Positions 8,907-17,779 of a stretch of 64,000 nt of DNA are shown here, one piece after another. Numbering within the stretch: position 1 is the stretch's first letter; each line of letters begins with the position of its first letter. The notes under the pieces are model-generated. The model saw nothing but the letters and a program-made list of their open reading frames with translations, was not told the origin of the DNA and did not search any database. The position numbers were made by a program, and so were the translations under genes. The stretch comes from UBA1715 sp045615765 (GTDB lineage Bacteria > Bacteroidota > Bacteroidia > Bacteroidales > UBA1715): contig JAZLFM010000043.1 of NCBI GenBank assembly GCA_045615765.1, positions 1 to 64,000 on the forward strand, in the 5' to 3' direction.

Positions 8907-11417
8907 TTACGCTGCAATTTTTTTGTATTCTTTTAATTTATTTGCAATCCTTGTCATTGCATCGTTTTTGATTTCTTCTATTGTTGCCTGATTTGGATAA
9001 ATAGGGGATAAGAAATCTACTGTGATTTTTGCTAATGGACGTGGCAAATAAATATGGTTGAATATTGCTCGTTCCGATCCATTGATTGCAACAGGAACGA
9101 CTGGTACATCTAACTCTCTACTTAAGATTGCAAAACTGTCTTTAAATGCAAGTAGTTTATTGTCTTTTGCTCGGGTTCCTTCTGGGAAAATAATGATGTT
9201 TTTTCCTGCTTTTAAAACTTGTGCCATTTGTTGAAGCGATTCTCTTACATTCGTATTGATGTCCATAAGAATCACATTGTTTTTACGAGCGAAAAAGTGA
9301 CCTATTTTAGAATTGAAATGTTTTTCTTTTGCAAAGAAGAATGTGTTTTTAGATATTTTTCGTTTTAGTTTTGATGAAATAAAATAACCATCTAATGCAC
9401 TTCTATGGTTTGCTACGATAATACATGGTTTGTTCGGTAATTTATCTGTTTCGTGTTTTTTGTAACGATAAACTAAGTGCATTAAAACTTTTGATGTTTC
9501 GCTGCAGAGTGCTTGAATAAATCCAGGTTTAGGGATGGAGATAGGAACATTTGCTGTTAAAATTTCTTTCCATGAAATTTTTTGTGTTGCTGCCGATATT
9601 GTGTTGATTGAGCCGCTAACATGTTCTTTTATGTAGTCACTTAGTTTTCCAAGTGTGTTTAATTTCATGAATTGACTTTCTTTCAAAAGAACACCGAACG
9701 ATTTCTCTATGTAAGTTAGGAATGCGACACGGCTCAATGAATCTATGGCAAGGTCAATTTCTAAGTCATCGTTGCGCTTTGCATTGCAACCATTTTCAGA
9801 ATCAACATAAGATTTTAACATAGTGAAAACTTCATCTTGTGTCTCATTTTCAACTTTCTGTGATTCTTCTTTGGTCGTTTTTGCAGAAATTAATGAAGGT
9901 AATTTGAATCGTTGTATTTTCATAAGACGAGTCTTAGGCAATTCGTCCATGTACAAGTGTATTTGTTTGATTCTTTTGTAAGAAGAAACAGATTGGTTGT
10001 AGTTGGTTATTTCTTCTTTTATTACTTCATTCATATATTCTTCTGTTGTTTCCTGCATATTTGATGTTTGCGGAACAACAATACATTGTAGTACCGATTC
10101 ATGTAAGAAAACGCCTATTTCTTTTATGTACTTGGCGTCTTTTAGAATATCATTTTCAACTTCTTCGGGATTGATGTTTTTTCCGTTGGAGGTAACTATA
10201 ATGTGTTTGATACGTCCTGTAAGTTTTAGACTTTTTCCATCAAATTCACCTATATCTCCAGTATGAAGCCATCCGTCTTTTATAATGTCTGCAGTTTCTT
10301 CTGGCCTATTGTAGTATCCTTGCATGACGTTTGGACCTTTCACACACACTTCTCCTTTTTCGTCAATTTTTACTTCTATGTTAGGAAGAGGTTCTCCCGC
10401 ATATCCTAAACGGATATTATTAGGACGAGTGAAACTAATCATTGGGGCGGTTTCTGTCATTCCGTATCCTTCTAGAATGTCGAATCCTAACGTGTCAAAT
10501 ACGGTTGCTACATCAGTAGGAAGAGCTGCACCTCCACATACTAGATATGTCATGTGACCACCAAATTTTTTGTGGACAGACGAGAATATGATTCTAGAGA
10601 AAGATTTGCTATGAAGTTTTTTAGCAAAGGCATATAAACCTCTTGTTATTGCTGATGCGTTAATTTTTGTCATAATTCCTTTTGCAAGGATTTCGTATAG
10701 GCGAGGAACTCCAATAAAAATGTTTATTTTTCCTCTGTTTAATGTGCCTAAAATACTTTCAGCATTAAGTCCTTCTGCGATATAAACAGTTTCTCCTTGG
10801 CATAATGGTGCTACTAATGATCCAATTAATGGAAACGCATGATGTAGTGGTAGCAGAATCATTGTGCGTCGGTCTTCTGTAAATATTGAAACTTGTTTTG
10901 AAACTGCGTCAATGTTGAAAAATACATTCTTATAAGATAGCATTACGCCTTTTGGCGAACCTGTTGTTCCTGATGTGTAAATGATGAAAACTGTATCTTC
11001 GTCGTTACCTTTCTTTATTTCCGTAACTTCTTGATTTGTATATGTAGAAATGTGGAAATCTTCGCTCGTACAAACTTTACAAGAACTTTCTGCTGTTGCA
11101 ATAGCTTCTTCAACAAGAGCTTTTTTCTCAGGAGAAGTGAATATTAATTCAGGACAGCAGTCATTTATAATATATGCAAGTTCTTTTGCTGAAGATTGAA
11201 CATCGACAGGAATAACGATAGCTTTATTGCGTATAACACCGAAAAATGCGAAAATCCATTCTGGACAGTTTTCGGAGAAAATAATAACTTTTGTAGGTTC
11301 AGCAATAGTGCGGAATAGTTTCGCATATTGTTCAGAATAATAAAGTACTTCATTGAATGAATACTCTTTGTCTTTATAGACAACAGCTTTTTTTGTACTT
11401 TGTTTTAAAAGATTCAT
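8907..11417 (-). CDS. Acyl-CoA/acyl-ACP ligase - ACP - PlsC acyltransferase fusion
   Basis: 836 aa with three modules in order. (1) An AMP-binding adenylating domain (about 1-530): ATP loop YTSGTTGSPKG, YGMTETAP, and GWLHTGDIG. (2) A carrier-like domain (about 555-620) with the likely phosphopantetheine Ser in AIDSLSR. (3) A PlsC-type 1-acylglycerol-3-phosphate acyltransferase (about 650-836) with NHRSALD (the HX4D motif) and FPEGTR. The layout recalls Aas, the acyl-ACP synthetase/2-acyl-GPE acyltransferase, but with an internal carrier and reversed order, so it may activate a fatty acid, hold it on its own carrier and pass it to a lysophospholipid. That route is inference. The start MNLLKQS is chosen because an upstream in-frame ATG at 11441 lies inside the -7 box. 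Confidence 0.88.
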   Translation of the reverse strand: MNLLKQSTKKAVVYKDKEYSFNEVLYYSEQYAKLFRTIAEPTKVIIFSENCPEWIFAFFGVIRNKAIVIPVDVQSSAKELAYIINDCCPELIFTSPEKKALVEEAIATAESSCKVCTSEDFHISTYTNQEVTEIKKGNDEDTVFIIYTSGTTGSPKGVMLSYKNVFFNIDAVSKQVSIFTEDRRTMILLPLHHAFPLIGSLVAPLCQGETVYIAEGLNAESILGTLNRGKINIFIGVPRLYEILAKGIMTKINASAITRGLYAFAKKLHSKSFSRIIFSSVHKKFGGHMTYLVCGGAALPTDVATVFDTLGFDILEGYGMTETAPMISFTRPNNIRLGYAGEPLPNIEVKIDEKGEVCVKGPNVMQGYYNRPEETADIIKDGWLHTGDIGEFDGKSLKLTGRIKHIIVTSNGKNINPEEVENDILKDAKYIKEIGVFLHESVLQCIVVPQTSNMQETTEEYMNEVIKEEITNYNQSVSSYKRIKQIHLYMDELPKTRLMKIQRFKLPSLISAKTTKEESQKVENETQDEVFTMLKSYVDSENGCNAKRNDDLEIDLAIDSLSRVAFLTYIEKSFGVLLKESQFMKLNTLGKLSDYIKEHVSGSINTISAATQKISWKEILTANVPISIPKPGFIQALCSETSKVLMHLVYRYKKHETDKLPNKPCIIVANHRSALDGYFISSKLKRKISKNTFFFAKEKHFNSKIGHFFARKNNVILMDINTNVRESLQQMAQVLKAGKNIIIFPEGTRAKDNKLLAFKDSFAILSRELDVPVVPVAINGSERAIFNHIYLPRPLAKITVDFLSPIYPNQATIEEIKNDAMTRIANKLKEYKKIAA

Positions 11418-11438
11418 ACCTTTTGTTTTTGTTTTTTG

Positions 11439-11446
11439 CAAATGTA
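11439..11446 (-). promoter_or_regulatory. -7 box of the acyl-CoA ligase fusion gene
   Basis: Reads TACATTTG on the minus strand, a match to TAnnTTTG, 22 nt before the chosen start. It overlaps the alternative upstream ATG and so rules that start out. Confidence 0.6.
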
Positions 11447-11584
11447 TCGTGTAATTCTATAGAACGAAAAAAAAAGGTCTTAGGTATATTACATTTGAGT
11501 AAAATAGGCGCAAAAGGTGCAAATATGTTGTTTTAGGGGTGAAATTTACTAGTTGAAATCCCTGTTTTGGGGTAAAAACAGTCT

Positions 11585-12067
11585 TTATTGCTTTTCTATT
11601 AGTGCGACAGCGAAAACAGCAACGCCTTCTTCACGACCCACAAAACCTAATTTTTCTGTTGTTGTTGCTTTTACAGAAATAGCACTTATGTCGCTCATTG
11701 CACAATCTTCTGCTATGTTTTTTTGCATAGTAGGAATGTGTGGTAAAAGTTTAGGTTTTTGTAAACATACAGTTGCGTCTATGTTTATAATAGACCAACC
11801 GTTTTGTTTTAGTAAGTCAACAGTTTTTCTTAATAGAATTCTACTATCTATATTCTTGAATTCATTGCTGGTGTCGGGAAAATGAAATCCAATATCGCGC
11901 ATTCCTGCTGCTCCTAAAAGAGCATCACAAATACTGTGTAGTAGTACATCGCCGTCAGAATGGGCAACCATACCATGGGTATGATCAATTTTAACACCGC
12001 CAAGTATAAACGGCAGTCCTTCTGCTAGTTGATGTACGTCGTAACCTTGTCCAATTCGGATGTTCAT
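11585..12067 (-). CDS. ispF: 2-C-methyl-D-erythritol 2,4-cyclodiphosphate synthase
   Basis: 160 aa, normal length. IspF makes MEcPP in the MEP pathway as a trimer with zinc. Metal-binding and substrate motifs are present: GQGYDVHQL (Asp and His ligands), GMVAHSDGDVLLH, DIGFHFPDTS, and the C-terminal VKATTTEKLGFVGR. Its ATG overlaps the porV stop by one base (TAATG), so translation is probably coupled to porV, and the gene belongs to the porU-porV arm. The link between ispF and the T9SS genes is, as I recall, also found in Porphyromonas gingivalis. Confidence 0.96.
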   Translation of the reverse strand: MNIRIGQGYDVHQLAEGLPFILGGVKIDHTHGMVAHSDGDVLLHSICDALLGAAGMRDIGFHFPDTSNEFKNIDSRILLRKTVDLLKQNGWSIINIDATVCLQKPKLLPHIPTMQKNIAEDCAMSDISAISVKATTTEKLGFVGREEGVAVFAVALIEKQ

Positions 12068-13251
12068 TACTTGCTACCGTTGAAATCGAATGTTAAAGAG
12101 AAACGGAATGTGTTTGCCAATGGTGAATTTTTACCATTTACAGGTACTAGATATGAGAAATCAAGTCCGAATACATTCAATCGTAAACCTGCACCGGCAG
12201 TGAAGTATTTTCTATCACCTTTGGTTTTTGATTCATTGAAATATCCTGCACGAACTGCAAATTGGTCATTGTACCAATATTCAGCACCTATGCTAAACAT
12301 AAATTCCTTCATTTCTTCCTTGAATCCACCTGGTGCATCATAGAAAGATTGGAAAATTCCAACAGGAACGGAAACATCGTCATCTTTACCGCCAACCATT
12401 ACTCTTTGACCATCTACTGTTTGGTAAATTGGAGGAGTTGGAACAAGTAATTTGTTGATGTCGAAGTAAATACCAACTTTGTTAAAGTTGTCTATCTCCA
12501 TATTGTAACCTGCGCCAAGTCTTAGGTTTGCAGGAATAAAATCTTTGTTGTCTTCAGAGTAAGAAATTTTTGATCCAATATTTGAAAGATTGAATCCTAC
12601 TGTTAAAAGTCCTGGTACAGAACCTTTAATGTTTTTGAAATAAGTTCCTGAAATGTCAGCAGCAACAGCTTTACCAGCGTGGTAGTTTTCTACTGTTCCT
12701 CCAGTAAGGTTAGAGTAGATGAAGCGAGCTGTCATACCCATAATAAAGTTGTCGGCCAAAAAACGTGAATATGAAACATCTACAGAATATTCCTTTGGTG
12801 AAATGTCGTATCCAGCAGAATTACCACTTTCGTCGTAAGCAGGAATGTCACCTAAAGAAAAGTAACAAAGCGATGCACCTAAAGCTTCTTTCTTCGAAAG
12901 TTTTTTGTATCCAGCCAAATACAATAGATTGATGTCTTTAATACCCAAATTCGATAACCAAGGAGTGTATGATAAACCAACACCGAAATCATCTTGTTCT
13001 AAAGCATATTTAGAAGCATTTGAGTGTTGTGCCCAAACATCATTTGTCGTTGCTGCTCCAGCATCTCCCATACCGCCACTACGAGAATCTGGAGTGATTG
13101 TAAGGAATGAAACTGCTGTAGTTATTACGTTGTATTGGGAACTTAAGTCTTGTCCGGATGCGATACCGGTAGTATTTCCAGCATCAATTTGTTGTGCAAA
13201 AAGTGATACACTCAATAAAACTGCAAGTATTGTAGAGACTGTATGACGCAT
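12067..13251 (-). CDS. porV: Type IX secretion outer-membrane protein PorV (LptO)
   Basis: 394 aa with a signal peptide (LAVLLSVSLFAQQ). PorV is a 14-stranded FadL-like barrel that shuttles cargo from the SprA translocon to the PorU/PorZ attachment complex. Family hallmarks seen: FLTITPDSRSGGMGDAG near residue 50, NPSK-like HSNASKYA, LSYTPWLSNLG, and the C-terminal AGAGLRLNVFGLDFSYL strand with FRFSLTF at the end. It lies directly downstream of porU (84-nt gap with its own promoter) and one base into ispF. Identification is strong. Confidence 0.93.
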   Translation of the reverse strand: MRHTVSTILAVLLSVSLFAQQIDAGNTTGIASGQDLSSQYNVITTAVSFLTITPDSRSGGMGDAGAATTNDVWAQHSNASKYALEQDDFGVGLSYTPWLSNLGIKDINLLYLAGYKKLSKKEALGASLCYFSLGDIPAYDESGNSAGYDISPKEYSVDVSYSRFLADNFIMGMTARFIYSNLTGGTVENYHAGKAVAADISGTYFKNIKGSVPGLLTVGFNLSNIGSKISYSEDNKDFIPANLRLGAGYNMEIDNFNKVGIYFDINKLLVPTPPIYQTVDGQRVMVGGKDDDVSVPVGIFQSFYDAPGGFKEEMKEFMFSIGAEYWYNDQFAVRAGYFNESKTKGDRKYFTAGAGLRLNVFGLDFSYLVPVNGKNSPLANTFRFSLTFDFNGSK

Positions 13252-13279
13252 TTTATATTGTTTTTATTAGAAATTTATG

Positions 13280-13287
13280 CAAATATA
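13280..13287 (-). promoter_or_regulatory. -7 box of porV-ispF promoter
   Basis: TATATTTG on the minus strand, 28 nt before the porV ATG, within the porU-porV gap. It suggests porV-ispF can be transcribed separately from porU. Confidence 0.55.
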
Positions 13288-13335
13288 CAATTTTAGTTAA
13301 CGTAAACTCCTCTTGTTTATTGTTTGATAATAAAA

Positions 13336-16300
13336 TTATCTGACAAGAAGTATTTTTTGTTCACCTACCAGTGTTTTTCCATTACTTGTTTTTATTTCTA
13401 TGGTATATGGATAAATTCCTGATTTTAAATTTGTTCCATTGCTTGATTTTCCGTCCCAACTAATGCTTGTATCTTGAAAACTGGCAATTGTTCCTGTTTT
13501 TTTCATTTTGTAAACAACATTTCCGGAGGCATCGAATATTTGTAAGGTAAGTGTACTTTCTTCTTCTGTTTGATTATGTTCAAAGTGAAAATTTGTATGG
13601 TCTTGCATTGGGTTCGGATAGTTATATAAATTTTTTAGTATAACTTTTTTACTATTACATACATAGAAAGATAATGTTGCTTCTGTGTTATTGTTATAAC
13701 TATCCCAAACGCTAAGTGTAAGCGTATGTTCGCCTTCTTCTAAATTATTCAATTTATATTGAATGTTTCCGGAAAAGAATGTGTTTAAATCGCTGTAATA
13801 AAAGTTGTTAAGTTCTATTTGTGACGATTCGTCTCCATCTATGGTTAAAACAATATTATGACCAAATGAGGCATTGGAAATGTTTATTCCTGAAGAGTCA
13901 GCAATAAATGCAAGTAGAGTAGGGTTTTGATTAGTCATAGAACCATTGGTAAATGTTGTGTCGTTTAGGAATAACGATACTGTAGGTCCACTGTTGTCGT
14001 CATTTGTTATAGTTTCGCTTCCGTTAATGATGAAATTTGTAAATGCACCTGTTGCTTGAATTTCTTCGTTGTTCGCAAATAGGCTGAGTTTACCATATCC
14101 TTCGTAGTAAAATATATCTTCTGGAATTGGCGCTGAAAATGAGAATGTTCCACTTTCTATACTTGCTTGTCCTTGATATAAAATGTTCGTGTATGACTGA
14201 TAAGTATATGTATCGTTCCCATCGTTTCCTAATGTTGTGATTGATTGCTCTTTGTCGAACAATTTAATGGAAAGCGTACCATTGTATTCAGTCGCGTGTG
14301 TGCCTTCAACTGTTTCTATGTGTCCTGCAATACTTATAATAGAGTGCGCTTTTATTGTATCAGGTATAGATTCAATTTTCTTACCATTGATAGAATCAAC
14401 TACGATGGAATAGGGTGGTATGGCAAGTCTAAGCGCAGGATCGCCTAATAGCGTATATAATCGTTTGTTTTGATAAAAGTCGTTGGAAGTATTTGCTTTG
14501 GCTATTTTTAATGTTTCACCTATAGTCCGAATTTGACTTAATGAATCTAACGTGAAAATTGTCTTATATAAATTGTTGCAAAATGTATAGTTTGACGAAG
14601 CGTACGAATAACGAGTGGCGCTAATCATAGCAATTCCACCACCTTTGGGAAGGCTTACGATTTTTTCTCCAAGTGAAACCCAGTCTTGGTCGAAATGTGC
14701 GACATTACAAGCAGCACCGATAAACAAAGGAAGTTTGTCTTGGTTTTTCCACGTTTCGATAGAATTTGCATCGACGGAATATTCAGCCATCATTCTATTT
14801 TCATTACCGTGTCCTGTGTAGTTGAAAATTAAACAACCTTTTTGCATTCTATCGCGTATAGCATTTATTACTTCAGGGTATCGTTGTCCTGCGCTGTTTT
14901 TCTCTTGTTGGTAAGCGTCTGCGAATATTTTGTCGAAATTGAAAAACGGATAGTTTTTTGCGATCGTTTTACAAAGCATATCAGCATCGGTCATATGTAT
15001 GGTTTGATTTTCGTCGGCGTCGTCAGCTAAAAAACAAAGATTGTTTTGCCAGTCTCCACGAAAAGTTTGGTTTAATGCGTATTGTATGTTTTTATTTACA
15101 ATAATTTCAGCTTCTTCTTTTGTTGATACAGCAAATCGTCCGATAGCTAAGTCTGTTTCTCCTATGAATTTATCGCCATTAACTCCTTTATTGTCTCCAA
15201 CGATTGCAAAAAAATCATCACTACAGTAGGAATTGTCTAAGTCAAGACTTTCGTTGGATTGGAATGTAAAAATGTTTTTGTCGTTAAGTTCTATAGATTT
15301 GTTGTTGTAGGTTCCGTCACCAAAAAGAAGAACGTATTGTAATTTTTTATTGCCTTTCTTATACAGATAACGTAGATAATTTCTGATGGCGGCAACGTCT
15401 TTTCTTCCTGCAGAAAATTCATTACATATCGCTTCTTGCGAAACAATATATGTTGTGAAGTTATCTTTTGTTTCATGTAAATCGGCAATTTGTTGTGCGT
15501 AAGGTTGGAAAATGTCGTTGGCAATAATAATCATATCGGCATCTGTTGCGCTCAATATGTTTTGGTTCGCTATTTTTTTCTCAAATTTTACCGATTTGAA
15601 TTTTGAAGAGAAGGCAATGTATTCTTGCAATGTTTTTGTCGAATCTATAAATATTGTATTACCGTTAGTGTATTGAGTTGGTAATTTGCTCGGTGTCTCA
15701 GGGTTCGTAATATTCCAAACAGTATATTCGGAATTTGATTGAATCTTGAATTTACCAATATTGTCATTTCCAATAGATTTTGTGTCTCTAAAAGCTATTT
15801 GTTCGTTATTTGTAGCTTGTAATTTGCATCTGCAAACTAGTTCGCAATAATCAAGTACGCCACGACTATTTGCACCAGAAAAATTTGGAGTAATTGTAAT
15901 GTTTACTGTGGAACTTGAAGGCATAAAATCAAATGATTTTTCTTTTAAGTAAGCGTATGGTTTATTATTTGTTGTACTAGAATAGGATAAAGTTCCAATA
16001 GAAAGATTATTTGCCGCAACTGTTATAGAAGCAGAAGAACTATGTCTGGCAGCAACGGCAGTAGTTATTGTTGCTGTTTCGTTTGTAAGAATGTTTGGAA
16101 TAGAAAACGAAATAGCTTTTGTTGTGGAAAAACTTTCCATGAAGTTATGTCCGGAACGTATAAAATTTGAAGCGTTCTGTTCATAGAAATAAAGACCATC
16201 GTAACTTGTGATTTCTATTGGTGTAGTGTTAGAAATTTCTTTCGTGTTTTCAATGAATTTAGTAGCAGGTCGATTGCATGAGATAAAATAAAAATTGTCG

Positions 16301-16701
16301 TCGGAATAACTATGTGCCTTGTGTGAATAGTTACCGTGTTCGTATGACCAACCATGCGGCGATTGAGCATAGAAAAGAATGTAGTCTCCATTGTTAAAAA
16401 CACCGTCGTTTCCGAAATTTTTGTAGATGGCAATTTCATGTAGTGTGTCTGGTAAATCTGTCCCGTTAAGCAGAGCTAGTTCTATAGCTCCATTGCCAAA
16501 AACGGAAATATGTTGTATGTCAGATAATCCCCAATTTTGAAGGTCTTCGTAAGTGATTTTGTAAACCCCCGATTCTGTAACCGAAACTTTCGCCCATTCT
16601 CCAAATTGCAATGCCGATTGTGCATTACTTGTAACACAAAGATTTGCAACGAAGCATATCAGTGTTATAATCTGTGCTAGTTTTGAATGGAAGATTTTCA
16701 C
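13336..16701 (-). CDS. porU: Type IX secretion sortase PorU (C25 cysteine peptidase)
   Basis: 1121 aa, GTG start (VKIFHSK) followed by a signal peptide ending near SNAQ. PorU is the outer-surface transpeptidase that removes the C-terminal signal of T9SS cargo and joins the protein to A-LPS. The gingipain-like C25 domain lies in the middle: catalytic His in FNYTGHGNE and Cys in GAACNVAHF. PorU keeps its own uncleaved C-terminal T9SS domain, visible as YNYPNP, SWDGKSSNG, LKSGIYPY and the final KILLVR. It is followed by porV and ispF. No ATG fits the signal peptide better than the GTG, and no clear TAnnTTTG box was found upstream. Confidence 0.93.
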   Translation of the reverse strand: MKIFHSKLAQIITLICFVANLCVTSNAQSALQFGEWAKVSVTESGVYKITYEDLQNWGLSDIQHISVFGNGAIELALLNGTDLPDTLHEIAIYKNFGNDGVFNNGDYILFYAQSPHGWSYEHGNYSHKAHSYSDDNFYFISCNRPATKFIENTKEISNTTPIEITSYDGLYFYEQNASNFIRSGHNFMESFSTTKAISFSIPNILTNETATITTAVAARHSSSASITVAANNLSIGTLSYSSTTNNKPYAYLKEKSFDFMPSSSTVNITITPNFSGANSRGVLDYCELVCRCKLQATNNEQIAFRDTKSIGNDNIGKFKIQSNSEYTVWNITNPETPSKLPTQYTNGNTIFIDSTKTLQEYIAFSSKFKSVKFEKKIANQNILSATDADMIIIANDIFQPYAQQIADLHETKDNFTTYIVSQEAICNEFSAGRKDVAAIRNYLRYLYKKGNKKLQYVLLFGDGTYNNKSIELNDKNIFTFQSNESLDLDNSYCSDDFFAIVGDNKGVNGDKFIGETDLAIGRFAVSTKEEAEIIVNKNIQYALNQTFRGDWQNNLCFLADDADENQTIHMTDADMLCKTIAKNYPFFNFDKIFADAYQQEKNSAGQRYPEVINAIRDRMQKGCLIFNYTGHGNENRMMAEYSVDANSIETWKNQDKLPLFIGAACNVAHFDQDWVSLGEKIVSLPKGGGIAMISATRYSYASSNYTFCNNLYKTIFTLDSLSQIRTIGETLKIAKANTSNDFYQNKRLYTLLGDPALRLAIPPYSIVVDSINGKKIESIPDTIKAHSIISIAGHIETVEGTHATEYNGTLSIKLFDKEQSITTLGNDGNDTYTYQSYTNILYQGQASIESGTFSFSAPIPEDIFYYEGYGKLSLFANNEEIQATGAFTNFIINGSETITNDDNSGPTVSLFLNDTTFTNGSMTNQNPTLLAFIADSSGINISNASFGHNIVLTIDGDESSQIELNNFYYSDLNTFFSGNIQYKLNNLEEGEHTLTLSVWDSYNNNTEATLSFYVCNSKKVILKNLYNYPNPMQDHTNFHFEHNQTEEESTLTLQIFDASGNVVYKMKKTGTIASFQDTSISWDGKSSNGTNLKSGIYPYTIEIKTSNGKTLVGEQKILLVR

Positions 16702-16748
16702 TTTTGAAAAATAAATTTTAAATAAAACCGTAAATACAATAGGTTTAG

Positions 16749-16756
16749 TATTTTTG
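16749..16756 (+). promoter_or_regulatory. -7 box of porP-gldJ promoter
   Basis: TATTTTTG fits TAnnTTTG, 27 nt before the porP ATG, in the 82-nt divergent gap with porU. The box seems to serve the rightward arm only. Confidence 0.55.
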
Positions 16757-16783
16757 GCGCATAAAATTAGTTAAAACTTGAAA

Positions 16784-17749
16784 ATGACAGCACTACGGCG
16801 AATACTTTTTTCTTTATACATATTTATATGTATGAACGTTAGTGCGCAAATAGTGGATTTCTCGCAGATGTATAATAATTATGTATATCTGAATCCTGCT
16901 TTTGTTGGTAACACCTCGTGCCCTCATGTTTTTACTTCTTTTAGGAATAAGGATTCTTTTTCGGAAGGATATACAAGTGCTTATTTGTCATACGATATGG
17001 AAATAGGAAAAAGTGGCTCAAGTTTCGGCATGAGTTTTTTACAAGATTTTCAATCGTCTGTATATTCCGAAAGTGAATTACTTGCTATTTATGCAAAGAC
17101 ATTTCAGTTGCAAAAGAAATTGTTTTTGTCTGCTTCGTTGGCAGGTGGTTATGTCCATAGGTCTGTATCAGGAGCTAATTTGATTTTCCCTGATATGTTA
17201 GATGTTTTTCAAGAAACTGTGAGTGGGACAGGAGAGGATTTGACAACAATAAAACATAATAATTTTAATTCAGAATTAGGCGTGTTGTTGTATAATGATA
17301 TTTTTTACGCAGGTATGACTGTGAAAAATTTACAAGGGAATGTTACTGATTTTGATAAACAACAGAATGCCTTTCCCCGTGTCGTTTCATTACATGGAAT
17401 GGCTAAATTTTCAACAACTAAAGCGTTTATGTTGAAGTATTTAATATGGTTTTACCCACATGTGAATGTGGTATTGGGAGGAACGTCATCTTATGCACAA
17501 TTAGGACTGATTTTACAAAAGTGGATGGTGCAGTGTGGAGGGGCATACCGACAAAATTTACCTTTTAATGCAAAAACTTTCTCTTTTTTTATTGGTGTTG
17601 TTGAAAAAAAGTTTAGATTTGCCTACAATTGTGATATGACAATAAACTCGTCAAAAAGAATTGGGTCACATGAAGTCTCTTTCGGTTACCAATTTGATTG
17701 TCGGGAGAAAAAGAAAAAATTCGAGGCGGTAAAAGCGCCGACATTTTAA
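16784..17749 (+). CDS. porP: PorP/SprF-family type IX secretion membrane protein
   Basis: 321 aa from the ATG (MTALRR); a TTG two codons upstream is less likely. The signal peptide ends at NVSAQ. Directly after it comes the family signature: DFSQMYNNYVYLNPAFVG, then FRNKD. The remainder alternates short beta strands as in an outer-membrane barrel (GMSFLQDF, LSASLAGGYVH, AGMTVKNLQG, EVSFGYQF). PorP/SprF proteins sit in the outer membrane and associate with the T9SS ring or with individual large substrates; several paralogs per genome are usual, so this one may not be the core PorP. It is 30 nt upstream of the GldJ-like lipoprotein and is probably co-transcribed with it. Confidence 0.85.
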   Translation: MTALRRILFSLYIFICMNVSAQIVDFSQMYNNYVYLNPAFVGNTSCPHVFTSFRNKDSFSEGYTSAYLSYDMEIGKSGSSFGMSFLQDFQSSVYSESELLAIYAKTFQLQKKLFLSASLAGGYVHRSVSGANLIFPDMLDVFQETVSGTGEDLTTIKHNNFNSELGVLLYNDIFYAGMTVKNLQGNVTDFDKQQNAFPRVVSLHGMAKFSTTKAFMLKYLIWFYPHVNVVLGGTSSYAQLGLILQKWMVQCGGAYRQNLPFNAKTFSFFIGVVEKKFRFAYNCDMTINSSKRIGSHEVSFGYQFDCREKKKKFEAVKAPTF

Positions 17750-17779
17750 ATATAGAAGTGAAATTAAAAACAAAAAAGT

